Shown: piece after piece, positions 1-6,303 of the stretch | Layout: each line of letters starts with the position of its first letter | Position numbering within the stretch: position 1 is the first letter of the stretch | The notes under the pieces: generated by a model | What the model was told of the DNA's origin: nothing | The model's database searches: none | The model's input: only the letters and a program-made list of their open reading frames with translations | Assembly: GCA_024223125.1 (NCBI GenBank) | Contig: JAAEOP010000266.1 | Location: forward strand, 1 to 12,365 | Length of the DNA: 12,365 bases | Direction of reading: 5' to 3' | DNA from: Chloroflexota bacterium | GTDB lineage: Bacteria; Chloroflexota; Anaerolineae; Promineifilales; Promineifilaceae | Made by a program: the position numbers and the translations under genes

Positions 1-1913
1 AGTTGATCATAGGCATCTTGACGGCGTTGGGTACTTTTAGCCAGCACATCATTGTCGATGTCCATCGCTTTGAGTTGATTGAAGAATGCGGGCACATTTT
101 CATGGGCGCGTTCTGTGGCGATGTCGATCTCACGAATGCCGCGACAACCGAAGCGATCCATATAATGGTCAAATGCGATCTGGAACTCGGGCGAGAATTG
201 TTTGTCGGCAAGTTTTTGGGCAAATTCTTCACCTGTTGCTGTCTCTTGCACTTCGGGCTGTTTTGCCAACTCAAACATCAGGTGCCCCATTTCTGAGGTG
301 GGATTGCCATTGAGATCGATGTTTAGGGCGACCAATAAATCTTCAACATCATCTTTCTTAAACAGGCGACTCAGCCGTGTCTGGGCCAGCATAGCGGGAC
401 CCATCACACCTACAATGGTATTCATCTGATTGGCAAAGAGCGCATTGAGTTGCTCAACTAAATTGCTGAATGGCATATCTTGCGTGGCCAATTGTTTAGA
501 TGTGGCAACATCTTTCTCAAAAAGCGCGAGATACTTTTTCTCCGCCTTGCTCTGGTTAAATATCCCGGAAACGAAAGGCTTAATCATAGGGCCTGCCATT
601 TTCGCTGCTCTCAGCTTCATACCCCGCATTGCCTGTGGTGTTTCGGCTGGGACATACGAATCCAAGTCGAGGGTTGCAATCGCGTCACGGGTCGGCGTGT
701 CATAAGTACTAAGCAACCGAGATGCGTATCCTGTGCCAAAACCTGCCATCAAATTCGATAGGTTCACATATTGACGACCTTCACTATTGATTACGCCCCC
801 TTCCATGCCCGCATCAAACAGGCCGGCATCACCTTTGATGGCTTCCAGCATGTTGCCCCAAGTTTCGTTCCCCAAGACCGAGAGCGACTCTTGAAAACCT
901 TGAGTCAAGACGATGAGATCTAAATAAAGATACTTTTCTGCACCAGGTTCGGTGATCATCATGTCCGGCAGGGGCACGTAAGTGGTAATGGGACGGGCTT
1001 GTAAGAGATACAATTTGCCGTCAGCATACGCCCACTCAATATCCATCGGCATGTTGTAATGTGCTTCAACGGTGGTTGTAAGTTTGGTCACTTCAATCGC
1101 TTGTACATCGGTCAAAGAGGCTTTGTTGGGGTCGTCTAATGTTTGTTCAGCCATGCCGCCGCCATCTTTGCTGACGAGGACATGATCTTTGTTTGCTAAT
1201 TGTTTCTGCACAATCTCATGCGTGACTTTATCCACGACAAAGTTGTCGGGCGTCACTTGTCCAGAGACGATGGTTTCACCCAAGCCAAAGTTACTGTTGA
1301 TCACGGCTTCGTCGTAACTGTTGTTGTTGGGGTTGAGTGAGAAGGCGACCCCGCTGACCTCGGAATCAATTTGTGTTTGCACGACGACGGCAAGGCTCAC
1401 CTCATCAGGGGCAATCTCTTGTTTGAGCCGATAGGTGATGGCACGGGCTGTCCAGAGGCTAGCCCAACATTGTTTGACGGTATCGAGTAGTGCCTCTTTG
1501 CCCTGCACGTTCAAAAATGTTTCTTGTTGCCCAGCAAAACTGGCATCGGGTAAATCTTCGGCAGTGGCTGATGAGCGGACAGCTACTGCAACCTCACCTA
1601 AATCGGCATCGGCGGCCATTACGGCCGTAACAATATCCTCAGGCAGTTCTGCACCCAAAAATAATTGTTTAATCTGCTCCGAGGCGGTTTCACTCGACTG
1701 TGGATCGTCTGCAGAAACGGTGTGAGCCAGTTCGACGATCTGTTGTTGCAAACCGTGCGCCTGCACAAAGGCATCATAAGCCGCTGTCGTCAAGACAAAG
1801 CCACCTGGGACAGGAAATCCTGCTGTTGTCATTTCACCCAGGTTGGCACCTTTGCCACCCGCAACGGGGATGTTTGTTTTGTTCAGTTGCGAAAATGGAA
1901 TTGTGTAAGTCAT
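1..1913 (-). CDS. Rph-type PEP/pyruvate-binding-domain phosphotransferase (partial, C-terminus off the left edge)
   Basis: I read this by translating the minus strand from the ATG at 1913. The frame stays open for 637 codons to the window edge, with no stop. A ribosome site (GGAG, 1922-1925) lies 8 nt upstream. The ATP-grasp half carries the family landmarks: GGKGANLGEM with K21, VRSSATAEDLPDASFAGQ with R113, and DIEW (E293) then LLQARPIT (Q305, R307). Near residues 587-597 it has RFGCRGIREID. This matches the YGxRxxxEID element in the middle, substrate-binding part of rifampicin phosphotransferases better than it matches true PEP synthase. Known Rph enzymes use ATP to phosphorylate rifamycins in the cytoplasm, through a C-terminal swivelling His domain; that domain would lie beyond the edge. 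The gene follows a TetR repressor gene by 31 bp, which suggests drug-responsive expression. The family is clear, the real substrate is not, and a PEP-synthase-like role remains possible. Confidence 0.85.
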   Translation of the reverse strand, partial: MTYTIPFSQLNKTNIPVAGGKGANLGEMTTAGFPVPGGFVLTTAAYDAFVQAHGLQQQIVELAHTVSADDPQSSETASEQIKQLFLGAELPEDIVTAVMAADADLGEVAVAVRSSATAEDLPDASFAGQQETFLNVQGKEALLDTVKQCWASLWTARAITYRLKQEIAPDEVSLAVVVQTQIDSEVSGVAFSLNPNNNSYDEAVINSNFGLGETIVSGQVTPDNFVVDKVTHEIVQKQLANKDHVLVSKDGGGMAEQTLDDPNKASLTDVQAIEVTKLTTTVEAHYNMPMDIEWAYADGKLYLLQARPITTYVPLPDMMITEPGAEKYLYLDLIVLTQGFQESLSVLGNETWGNMLEAIKGDAGLFDAGMEGGVINSEGRQYVNLSNLMAGFGTGYASRLLSTYDTPTRDAIATLDLDSYVPAETPQAMRGMKLRAAKMAGPMIKPFVSGIFNQSKAEKKYLALFEKDVATSKQLATQDMPFSNLVEQLNALFANQMNTIVGVMGPAMLAQTRLSRLFKKDDVEDLLVALNIDLNGNPTSEMGHLMFELAKQPEVQETATGEEFAQKLADKQFSPEFQIAFDHYMDRFGCRGIREIDIATERAHENVPAFFNQLKAMDIDNDVLAKSTQRRQDAYDQ

Positions 1914-1944
1914 TTGTAATTCTCCGTAATCTGTGGTGTCCAAT

Positions 1945-2619
1945 TTAATTGGCGAACCAGGCGATGAGGGTATCTTTGTCGATGATAGGCATGGAGCCAG
2001 ATGGTGCGCCGAGAAGGCGTTCAACGGCCGTTTGTACCGCAGCGTTCTTTTGTAAGGCAACTGCTGCTGGATCGTCATATTTTTCATAATTGAAAATCAG
2101 TTCATTCATGGTTTCGCTGAGAGTTGAGATATTGACCATCATGATTTCGGCCGTTTCCAAAATATGCTCTACATCGAAAATACCTTCGTTAACCCCTTGT
2201 GAAATGATTTTTGCCATTTCATGAGCCATCCCCTTAAGTGTTTCGGTGCGTATCTTGTGTGCCAGGAGGATGTTTTCATCCATATGCATTAGTCGGCTCG
2301 TCTCAAGCATCTCTGCTTTGCGTTCTATCTTCCAACTGTTGTTGAGCTGAACTGCTTTTTGCCATTTGGGAATGGCACTTAATGTTTCATCGGTGATGAT
2401 TGCTTGCATATTGGCAACGGCTTGCTCTGCTATTTGCGTTACGATGGCTTCGAGAACGGCCGTTTTCGACCCAAAGTGATGGTAAAATGCCCCTTTCGAC
2501 ACGCCAACTGCCTTGATAATGTCGTTGATGGACGTGTTTTCATACCCTTTTGTAAAAAAAAGCTGCTGTGCCGTTGCGATAAATTGTGCGCGCCGTTCTG
2601 CGCCACCTGTGCGTCCCAT
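1945..2619 (-). CDS. TetR/AcrR-family transcriptional repressor
   Basis: This is a 224-residue protein, normal for the family. Residues 10-60 form the DNA-binding domain: AQQLFFTKGYENTS, then the helix-turn-helix INDIIKAVGVSKGAFYHHF (about 31-49), then the usual K-x-x-L continuation. The C-terminal two thirds are helical and of no recognised ligand class. The start at 2619 is supported by GAGG 7 nt upstream. The gene is the first of a minus-strand pair; the Rph-type gene starts 31 bp after its stop. Its promoter is overlapped by a perfect inverted repeat (2637-2665), the normal arrangement for an autoregulated TetR repressor that also controls the downstream enzyme gene. I infer that a small, possibly antibiotic-like ligand releases it from DNA; the ligand is unknown. 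Two ACGGCCGT octamers lie inside the gene and are read as Thr-Ala-Val. Confidence 0.93.
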   Translation of the reverse strand: MGRTGGAERRAQFIATAQQLFFTKGYENTSINDIIKAVGVSKGAFYHHFGSKTAVLEAIVTQIAEQAVANMQAIITDETLSAIPKWQKAVQLNNSWKIERKAEMLETSRLMHMDENILLAHKIRTETLKGMAHEMAKIISQGVNEGIFDVEHILETAEIMMVNISTLSETMNELIFNYEKYDDPAAVALQKNAAVQTAVERLLGAPSGSMPIIDKDTLIAWFAN

Positions 2620-2636
2620 AAAATAACCTCAATGAT

Positions 2637-2665
2637 AATAACATACCGACGGTCGGTATGTTATT
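2637..2665. promoter_or_regulatory. Perfect 29-bp inverted repeat, probable TetR operator
   Basis: Arms of 14 bp (AATAACATACCGAC and its exact complement) flank a single central G. The core ACATACCGAC/GTCGGTATGT has the size and symmetry of a TetR-family operator. It lies 17 bp upstream of the TetR start codon and contains that gene's -10 hexamer, so occupancy should block transcription of both the repressor and the Rph-type gene. Assignment to this repressor rests on position. Confidence 0.82.
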
Positions 2666-2686
2666 CTAAAATGATGACCATGTCAA
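2658..2686 (-). promoter_or_regulatory. Sigma-70-type promoter of the tetR / Rph-type operon
   Basis: On the minus strand, a consensus -35 TTGACA (2681-2686) is followed after exactly 17 bp by TAACAT (2658-2663), a 4/6 match to the -10 consensus. The -10 lies inside the right arm of the 29-bp inverted repeat. Predicted transcription starts near 2651, the centre of the operator, leaving a short leader that carries the ribosome site. Confidence 0.7.
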
Positions 2687-2780
2687 TAATAAATGGTGAG
2701 TTTCTGTAGAGATTAAGGTTGAGCGTAAAAAGAATCAAAAATGTTCATGTGCAAAAAACACCTAATTTTCAAGGCTATTT

Positions 2781-2797
2781 ATCAACAGGCTGTTGAT
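2781..2797. promoter_or_regulatory. Operator candidate ATCAACA-GGC-TGTTGAT for the second TetR regulator
   Basis: This is a perfect 7-3-7 inverted repeat. It overlaps the -35 hexamer (2793-2798) of the promoter reading into the TetR gene at 2857. The same half-sites recur twice upstream of the membrane-protein gene at 3752 (3620-3650 and 3709-3733). The recurrence makes autoregulation by the neighbouring TetR protein the simplest reading. Confidence 0.72.
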
Positions 2798-2821
2798 TAT
2801 CTCCATTAAGATCAGTACAAT
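2793..2821 (+). promoter_or_regulatory. Sigma-70-type promoter for the second tetR gene
   Basis: TTGATT (2793-2798, 4/6) is followed by a 17-bp spacer and TACAAT (2816-2821, 5/6). Transcription would start near 2828, giving a leader of about 29 nt that contains the ribosome site GGAGG, 7 nt before the ATG at 2857. The -35 is covered by the 2781-2797 operator candidate. Confidence 0.62.
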
Positions 2822-2856
2822 GAGAATATCATATTCCACTCACTGGAGGCCTATAA

Positions 2857-3474
2857 ATGGGTAAAGACTCGCCTATTGATCGTCGCATTGTCCGTACCAA
2901 GAAATTAATCTGCGATGCGCTCGTTACTTTAATTGAGGAAAAGGGATTTGATGCCTTGTCTGTAAAGGATATAACAACACGAGCCAATATTAATCGCGGC
3001 ACTTTTTATTTGCACTACAAGGATAAATTTGAATTGCTTGATAAAACGATGGATGATGCCATTAACGGTTTTGAAAGCGTTTTCCTGCAATCAAAATCCC
3101 TTCGGTTTGCTGATTTTGTCAATACAGATGAACCGATTTCGTTTACCCAAGAGATATTCGAATATATAAAAGAAAATGAAGCCTTAATGCGTGTGATGTT
3201 TAGCATGGGGGGCAGTGGCGCTTTTCAAACGAAATTTAGAAAGATGATGGAAAACAATTTGCAATCCGGATTCTTTGGCGGCCTTCGCGTTGAGAATTTC
3301 CTTGTTCCACATGAATACCTGGTTTCTTACACCCTTCATGCTAATTTTGGCGTTATTCAATCTTGGCTGAATATAGGCTGCCAAGAATCCCCCAAAGAGA
3401 TGGCAAAGATTTTGTCGCGCATACACCTGGACGGGCCATTCCGTTCTTCAGGATCCGATCTGAGTAATATGTAA
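2857..3474 (+). CDS. TetR-family regulator with DhaS-like (TetR_C_7 type) C-terminal domain
   Basis: This is a 205-residue protein. The N-terminal DNA-binding domain is clear: RRIVRTKKLICDAL (9-22), then the helix-turn-helix LSVKDITTRANINRGTFYLHY (about 34-54). The C-terminal part, YLVSYTLHANFGVIQSWL (154-171) followed by SPKEMAKIL (178-186), follows the pattern of the PF14278 group. That group includes DhaS, a DhaK-partner activator, as well as many uncharacterised regulators. GGAGG 7 nt upstream fixes the start. It is transcribed away from the first tetR operon, and towards a membrane-protein gene that shares its operator half-sites. I infer that it represses itself and that gene. The gene has no ACGGCCGT octamers and looks more AT-rich than the genes on the right, which could mean a separate origin. 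Confidence 0.92.
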   Translation: MGKDSPIDRRIVRTKKLICDALVTLIEEKGFDALSVKDITTRANINRGTFYLHYKDKFELLDKTMDDAINGFESVFLQSKSLRFADFVNTDEPISFTQEIFEYIKENEALMRVMFSMGGSGAFQTKFRKMMENNLQSGFFGGLRVENFLVPHEYLVSYTLHANFGVIQSWLNIGCQESPKEMAKILSRIHLDGPFRSSGSDLSNM

Positions 3475-3485
3475 GTACCATAAGT

Positions 3486-3574
3486 GTTAACTTAAGCGAA
3501 GACCTCGCAGGTTTTAACGCAAAACCTCAGAGGGGCGTAGATCATTTTGGAAACCTGCGAGGTCTTAAGTTAAC
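3486..3574. repeat. 89-bp imperfect inverted repeat (REP/MITE-like hairpin element)
   Basis: The outer arms are GTTAACTTAAG plus ACCTCGCAGGTTT on the left (3486-3496 and 3502-3514) and their exact complement on the right (3551-3574). The left arm is interrupted by five extra bases, CGAAG (3497-3501). A third, diverged copy of the arm (AAAACCTCAGAGG, 3521-3533) sits in the loop, so the left arm could pair with either partner. The element begins 12 bp after the tetR stop codon, so its transcript could also slow or end transcription; it lacks a T-run. No ORF lies inside. Confidence 0.7.
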
Positions 3575-3619
3575 GACAATGATGTAAGTGCCATAATTTT
3601 TAGCGCTTCTTTTTCTTGA

Positions 3620-3650
3620 TAATCAACATCCTTTTCTGAGGTGTTGATTA
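3620..3650. promoter_or_regulatory. Upstream operator candidate TAATCAACA-N13-TGTTGATTA
   Basis: Perfect 9-bp arms are separated by 13 bp. They use the same half-sites as the operators at 2781 and 3709 but are spaced ten bases (one helical turn) further apart. The site lies about 27 bp upstream of the -35 of the membrane-protein promoter. It could be an auxiliary site for cooperative binding or looping. A weak hairpin terminator for the upstream gene is the alternative, since a T-rich stretch follows. Confidence 0.55.
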
Positions 3651-3676
3651 GGCAACATTTTTGATTTTATTGTTTA

Positions 3677-3705
3677 TTGACAGCGGGTCTTTAATCTCTT
3701 ATATT
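3677..3705 (+). promoter_or_regulatory. Strong sigma-70-type promoter of the HXXEE membrane-protein gene
   Basis: A consensus TTGACA (3677-3682), a 17-bp spacer and TATATT (3700-3705, 5/6) place transcription start near 3712. That is inside the large operator at 3709-3733. This is the best promoter in the window, and its position suggests it is held off by a repressor rather than being weak. Confidence 0.75.
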
Positions 3706-3708
3706 TGA

Positions 3709-3733
3709 TTTAATCAACACCATGTTGATTAAA
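3709..3733. promoter_or_regulatory. Perfect 11-3-11 operator over the transcription start of the membrane-protein gene
   Basis: Arms TTTAATCAACA and TGTTGATTAAA flank CCA. The core TCAACA-N3-TGTTGA is identical in half-sites and spacing to the site at the second tetR gene's -35 (2781-2797). It begins 3 bp after the -10 box, so a bound dimer would block promoter clearance. It is the longest and most symmetrical of the three copies. Confidence 0.78.
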
Positions 3734-3751
3734 ATGGATTAGGAGTGCGAT

Positions 3752-4378
3752 ATGCAAGCAGAAAAACTAAAAAACAGTCAGCACAAGAGACTGACAAAGA
3801 TCAATCAGCTCTGGCAACGCTTAACCGGGATATTAGCCCCAGTGATTTTAACCCTGTTGGTTCTCTGGAAAGCGACTCAGCCCACTATCTCTTGGTTCGA
3901 ATGGTTGTTGTGGCTTCACCTGCCACTGGTTATGTTCCACGAATTTGAAGAATACGTGCTTCCGGGTGGGTTCAAGCATTTCTTTAATAACTACACACCC
4001 CTTTCTTTGGATCCACCTTCCGATAGTTATCCAATCGACGAAACGAAGACATTCTTTATTAACATCGGGCTTTGGGTTTGGATTATTCTTGGCGCCTTAT
4101 TAGCGAATATGGCACCTTGGATTGGCGTATCGGCGGTAATTTTTCAAATAATGAATGGCTTTGCGCACACCATCGTCATGCAGACACAGCGACCTGGATA
4201 TAACCCTGGAATCATCACCACAGTCTTTCTCCTCATTCCGTATATTGTGGCGGCGTTATGGGTGAGCATTACGCAAGGTATTCTGGGGCCGGTGGGCTGG
4301 ATAATTTCTTGCGTGGTAGGTTTTGGCGGTATAGTGGCGCTGATTTGGTTCTCAAACTTTTATAATCGCCCGAGTTGA
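3752..4378 (+). CDS. HXXEE-family integral membrane protein
   Basis: This is a 208-residue hydrophobic protein. It carries HEFEE (H63, E66, E67) at the end of the second hydrophobic stretch, NGFAH (N135, H139) in the middle, and a later NPG (151-153). The HxxEE and NxxxH pair defines the HXXEE membrane family (PF13787), whose function is unknown; the polar residues inside membrane helices suggest a metal site or an enzymatic role. I see hydrophobic segments near 25-40, 48-66, 102-120, 123-140, 155-172 and 180-200, with a short basic N-terminus and no cleavable signal. AGGAG, 6 nt before the ATG, supports the start. A strong promoter overlapped by an operator precedes it, and the matching operator sits at the TetR gene upstream, so it is the likely target of that regulator. 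The family call is firm; the role is not known. Confidence 0.88.
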   Translation: MQAEKLKNSQHKRLTKINQLWQRLTGILAPVILTLLVLWKATQPTISWFEWLLWLHLPLVMFHEFEEYVLPGGFKHFFNNYTPLSLDPPSDSYPIDETKTFFINIGLWVWIILGALLANMAPWIGVSAVIFQIMNGFAHTIVMQTQRPGYNPGIITTVFLLIPYIVAALWVSITQGILGPVGWIISCVVGFGGIVALIWFSNFYNRPS

Positions 4379-4426
4379 AATTGTTTGCACAGAAAAACCC
4401 TTTCAAGGTTGAAACAGGGGGTGGTT

Positions 4427-4458
4427 TTTGTGGGAGAAACGGCCGTTTCTCCCACAAA
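4427..4458. terminator. Perfect 32-bp palindrome centred on ACGGCCGT, possible bidirectional terminator
   Basis: Each 16-bp half reads TTTGTGGGAGAAACGG, with no unpaired loop base in the DNA palindrome. It lies between the ends of two convergent genes (stops at 4378 and 4642), the usual place for a two-way terminator. It lacks a proper T-run on either side, so it may instead be a REP-like element built on the octamer. Confidence 0.5.
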
Positions 4459-4641
4459 TCTCAAGCACAACAGCAGCCAAACCAAACAGCAAGCGTTGAA
4501 TGAGATGTTTCGCAGTAGGGTGACGTTGAATGAGTTGTTGTGATGGGGGAGGACGGCCGTTTGCCTGCCATTGTTTGCGTTGGGGCTTGGGGAGAAGTGA
4601 GGGGAGAAACGGCCGTTTTGCACCGAGTACAAACGGTAACG
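4459..4641. other. Intergenic stretch with octamer copies and a short direct repeat
   Basis: I see no convincing gene here. The stretch holds two ACGGCCGT octamers (4553-4560 and 4609-4616), each inside a purine-rich GGGGAG-type context. It also holds two copies of CGTTGAATGAG (starting at 4494 and 4524), exactly 30 bp apart. Together with 4427-4458 this is the 3' region shared by the membrane-protein gene and the helicase operon. Confidence 0.5.
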
Positions 4642-6303
4642 TTAAGCAGCATCATAATACCGAATCTCATATCGGTAGCCTTGTTCCACCAGGAACATTT
4701 GCCGTTTAACGCCAAACTCCTGCTCACGCGAGCCGCGCGAAACGAGGGTGTAAAAGTGGGAGGCTTGCTCTTTGGGGCGTAAGATGCGCCCCAATCGCTG
4801 CGCCTCCTCTTGCCGTGAGCCGTAGGTTCCCGACACTTGAATCATCACATTGGCATCTGGCAAATCGACGGCGAAATTGGCGACTTTGGAGACGACCAAC
4901 ACCGTAATTTCGCCCGCTTTGAAAGCGTCGTACAGAACTTCCCGCTCGGAGTGTTTGGTTTTGCCGGTGATGATGGGGGCGTTTAATGCTTTGGCTAATT
5001 TTTCTAATTGAGCGATGAATTGCCCAATCACCAAAATGTGTTCCCCTTGATGAAGCTCTAACAACTCCTCCACAAGGGTTGTTTTGTCTGAATTTTCGGC
5101 AGCGATGCGGAATTGCGCCCGTTTTTGCGCCAGCGCGTACTTCATCGCTAACGCTTTGGACATGGGTACGCGGTATTCGATGCAAAATGCTTCGGCGATG
5201 AACCCTTTCTTTTCCAAAACACGCCAAGGCACATCGTACCGCTTGGGGCCGATGAGCGCGAAAACATCCTCTTCACGGCCGTCTTCCCTTACCAAAGTCG
5301 CCGTCAAACCCAATCGCCGCCGCGACTGAATTTCCACCGTCGCCCGAAAAACGGGAGCGGGCAGCATATGCACCTCATCGTAAATAATCAAGCCCCAGTT
5401 GTGGGCGGTGAACAACTTCAAATGCTCAAATTCATCCTCTTTTGAGCGGCGATGGGTGAGCATTTGATAGGTGGTGACGGTGATCGGCTTGATCGCTTTT
5501 TCCATCCCTGTGTACTCGCCAATCAAATCGGAGGTGATGTGGGTTTTGGCTAACAGTTCGTCATGCCATTGACGCACGGAAATGTTGTTGGTGGTGACGA
5601 TAAGCGTTCGGGCGGAGATACGCGCCATCGCCCCCAGTCCGATGATGGTTTTGCCGGAGCCGCAAGGCAGGCAGATGATGCCGCTGCCGCCGATGGAACG
5701 GCCGGAACGGTAAAACGCTTCTACAGCGTCCGTTTGGTAATCGCGCAGTTGGAACGATTGGCCGATGGTATCCACATCGCGCAGAGCCAATGGCAATGGG
5801 TCGCCGCTGACGTAGCCGCATAAATCTTTGACGGGGTAGCCGACCTGGATGAGGGCTTGTTTGAGATTGCCGCGCCAGGCGGCGGAGACGAAGATGTTGT
5901 TTTGTTGCCGCTCCAGCCAATAGGATTGCAGGGGTTTTTCGCGCCAGATTCTCTCGAGTACGGCCGTATCTCCTACAGTAAGTCGTAAACGGCCGTTTTC
6001 CGCCGGATGCAACTCCAATAATCCATACGCCTCATACCATTCCCGCATATTCAGCAGCACAGCGGCAGGCACATCATAGCGGGCAAACGTCTGTAGCCCT
6101 TCCTCAATAAACGCGAACGAGATTTCCAGCGCGGCCGCATTCCAAAGCGAAAGCGGCGTGACGCGGTAAGTGTGGATAAATTCTGGCGATTTGACCAATT
6201 CGGCAAACTGCACCAAAAAATCACGCGCCGCTTCATAGCGCGGATGTGCCACTTCCAGCATAAGCGTATGGTCGCTTTGGATGATTAATGGGCCGTCGCT
6301 CAT
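4642..6303 (-). CDS. xpb: XPB/Rad25-type DNA repair helicase (superfamily 2)
   Basis: This 553-residue protein is full length for bacterial XPB. It opens with the N-terminal domain typical of actinobacterial XPB: DGPLIIQSDHTLMLEV (3-18), then HTYRVTPLSLWNA (44-56). It then has all helicase landmarks: Q-motif-like QLRDYQ (185-190), Walker A LPCGSGKT (K218), DEVH (309-312), GLTATLVRED with the XPB-specific RED (R339-E340-D341), and motif VI QEEAQRLGRILRP (498-510). XPB proteins are ATP-driven 3'-5' DNA translocases that open duplex DNA in repair; this one would act on chromosomal DNA in the cytoplasm. Its ATG overlaps the TGA of the upstream gene by 4 bp, so the two are translationally coupled. 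Both upstream genes encode helicase-associated proteins, which supports one complex. No motif is missing. Confidence 0.96.
   Translation of the reverse strand: MSDGPLIIQSDHTLMLEVAHPRYEAARDFLVQFAELVKSPEFIHTYRVTPLSLWNAAALEISFAFIEEGLQTFARYDVPAAVLLNMREWYEAYGLLELHPAENGRLRLTVGDTAVLERIWREKPLQSYWLERQQNNIFVSAAWRGNLKQALIQVGYPVKDLCGYVSGDPLPLALRDVDTIGQSFQLRDYQTDAVEAFYRSGRSIGGSGIICLPCGSGKTIIGLGAMARISARTLIVTTNNISVRQWHDELLAKTHITSDLIGEYTGMEKAIKPITVTTYQMLTHRRSKEDEFEHLKLFTAHNWGLIIYDEVHMLPAPVFRATVEIQSRRRLGLTATLVREDGREEDVFALIGPKRYDVPWRVLEKKGFIAEAFCIEYRVPMSKALAMKYALAQKRAQFRIAAENSDKTTLVEELLELHQGEHILVIGQFIAQLEKLAKALNAPIITGKTKHSEREVLYDAFKAGEITVLVVSKVANFAVDLPDANVMIQVSGTYGSRQEEAQRLGRILRPKEQASHFYTLVSRGSREQEFGVKRQMFLVEQGYRYEIRYYDAA

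Noticed and set aside
1..1913. Annotating the left-edge gene as ordinary PEP synthase (PpsA)
   Set aside because: The ATP-grasp half would fit, but the middle region has the RFGCRGIREID element typical of Rph-type enzymes and the gene sits under a TetR repressor. The His and PEP domains that would decide it are outside the window.
2620..2856. Rifamycin-associated element upstream of the Rph-type operon
   Set aside because: I compared the inverted repeats here with the idea of a 19-bp rifamycin element. The only strong palindrome upstream of that operon is the TetR-type operator, and nothing else stands out.
3480..3580. CRISPR repeat or tRNA-like fold at the 89-bp hairpin element
   Set aside because: There are no regularly spaced direct repeats, and the hairpin has no cloverleaf features.
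3620..3650. Reading this inverted repeat as a rho-independent terminator of the second tetR gene
   Set aside because: The stem is AT-rich and the loop is 13 nt. Its arms are the same half-sites as the two other operators, which termination does not explain. Kept as an operator candidate with lower confidence.
4360..4782. Small open frames across the 4379-4641 intergenic region
   Set aside because: They run through the palindromes and octamers, overlap each other and the flanking genes, and show no domain or ribosome site.
5561..5920. Open frames of 75-170 codons overlapping the helicase, ABC and Rph-type genes on the other frames or strand
   Set aside because: They are rich in Arg, His and Pro or Cys, have no ribosome sites, and lie wholly inside genes with strong family matches. 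They are shadows.
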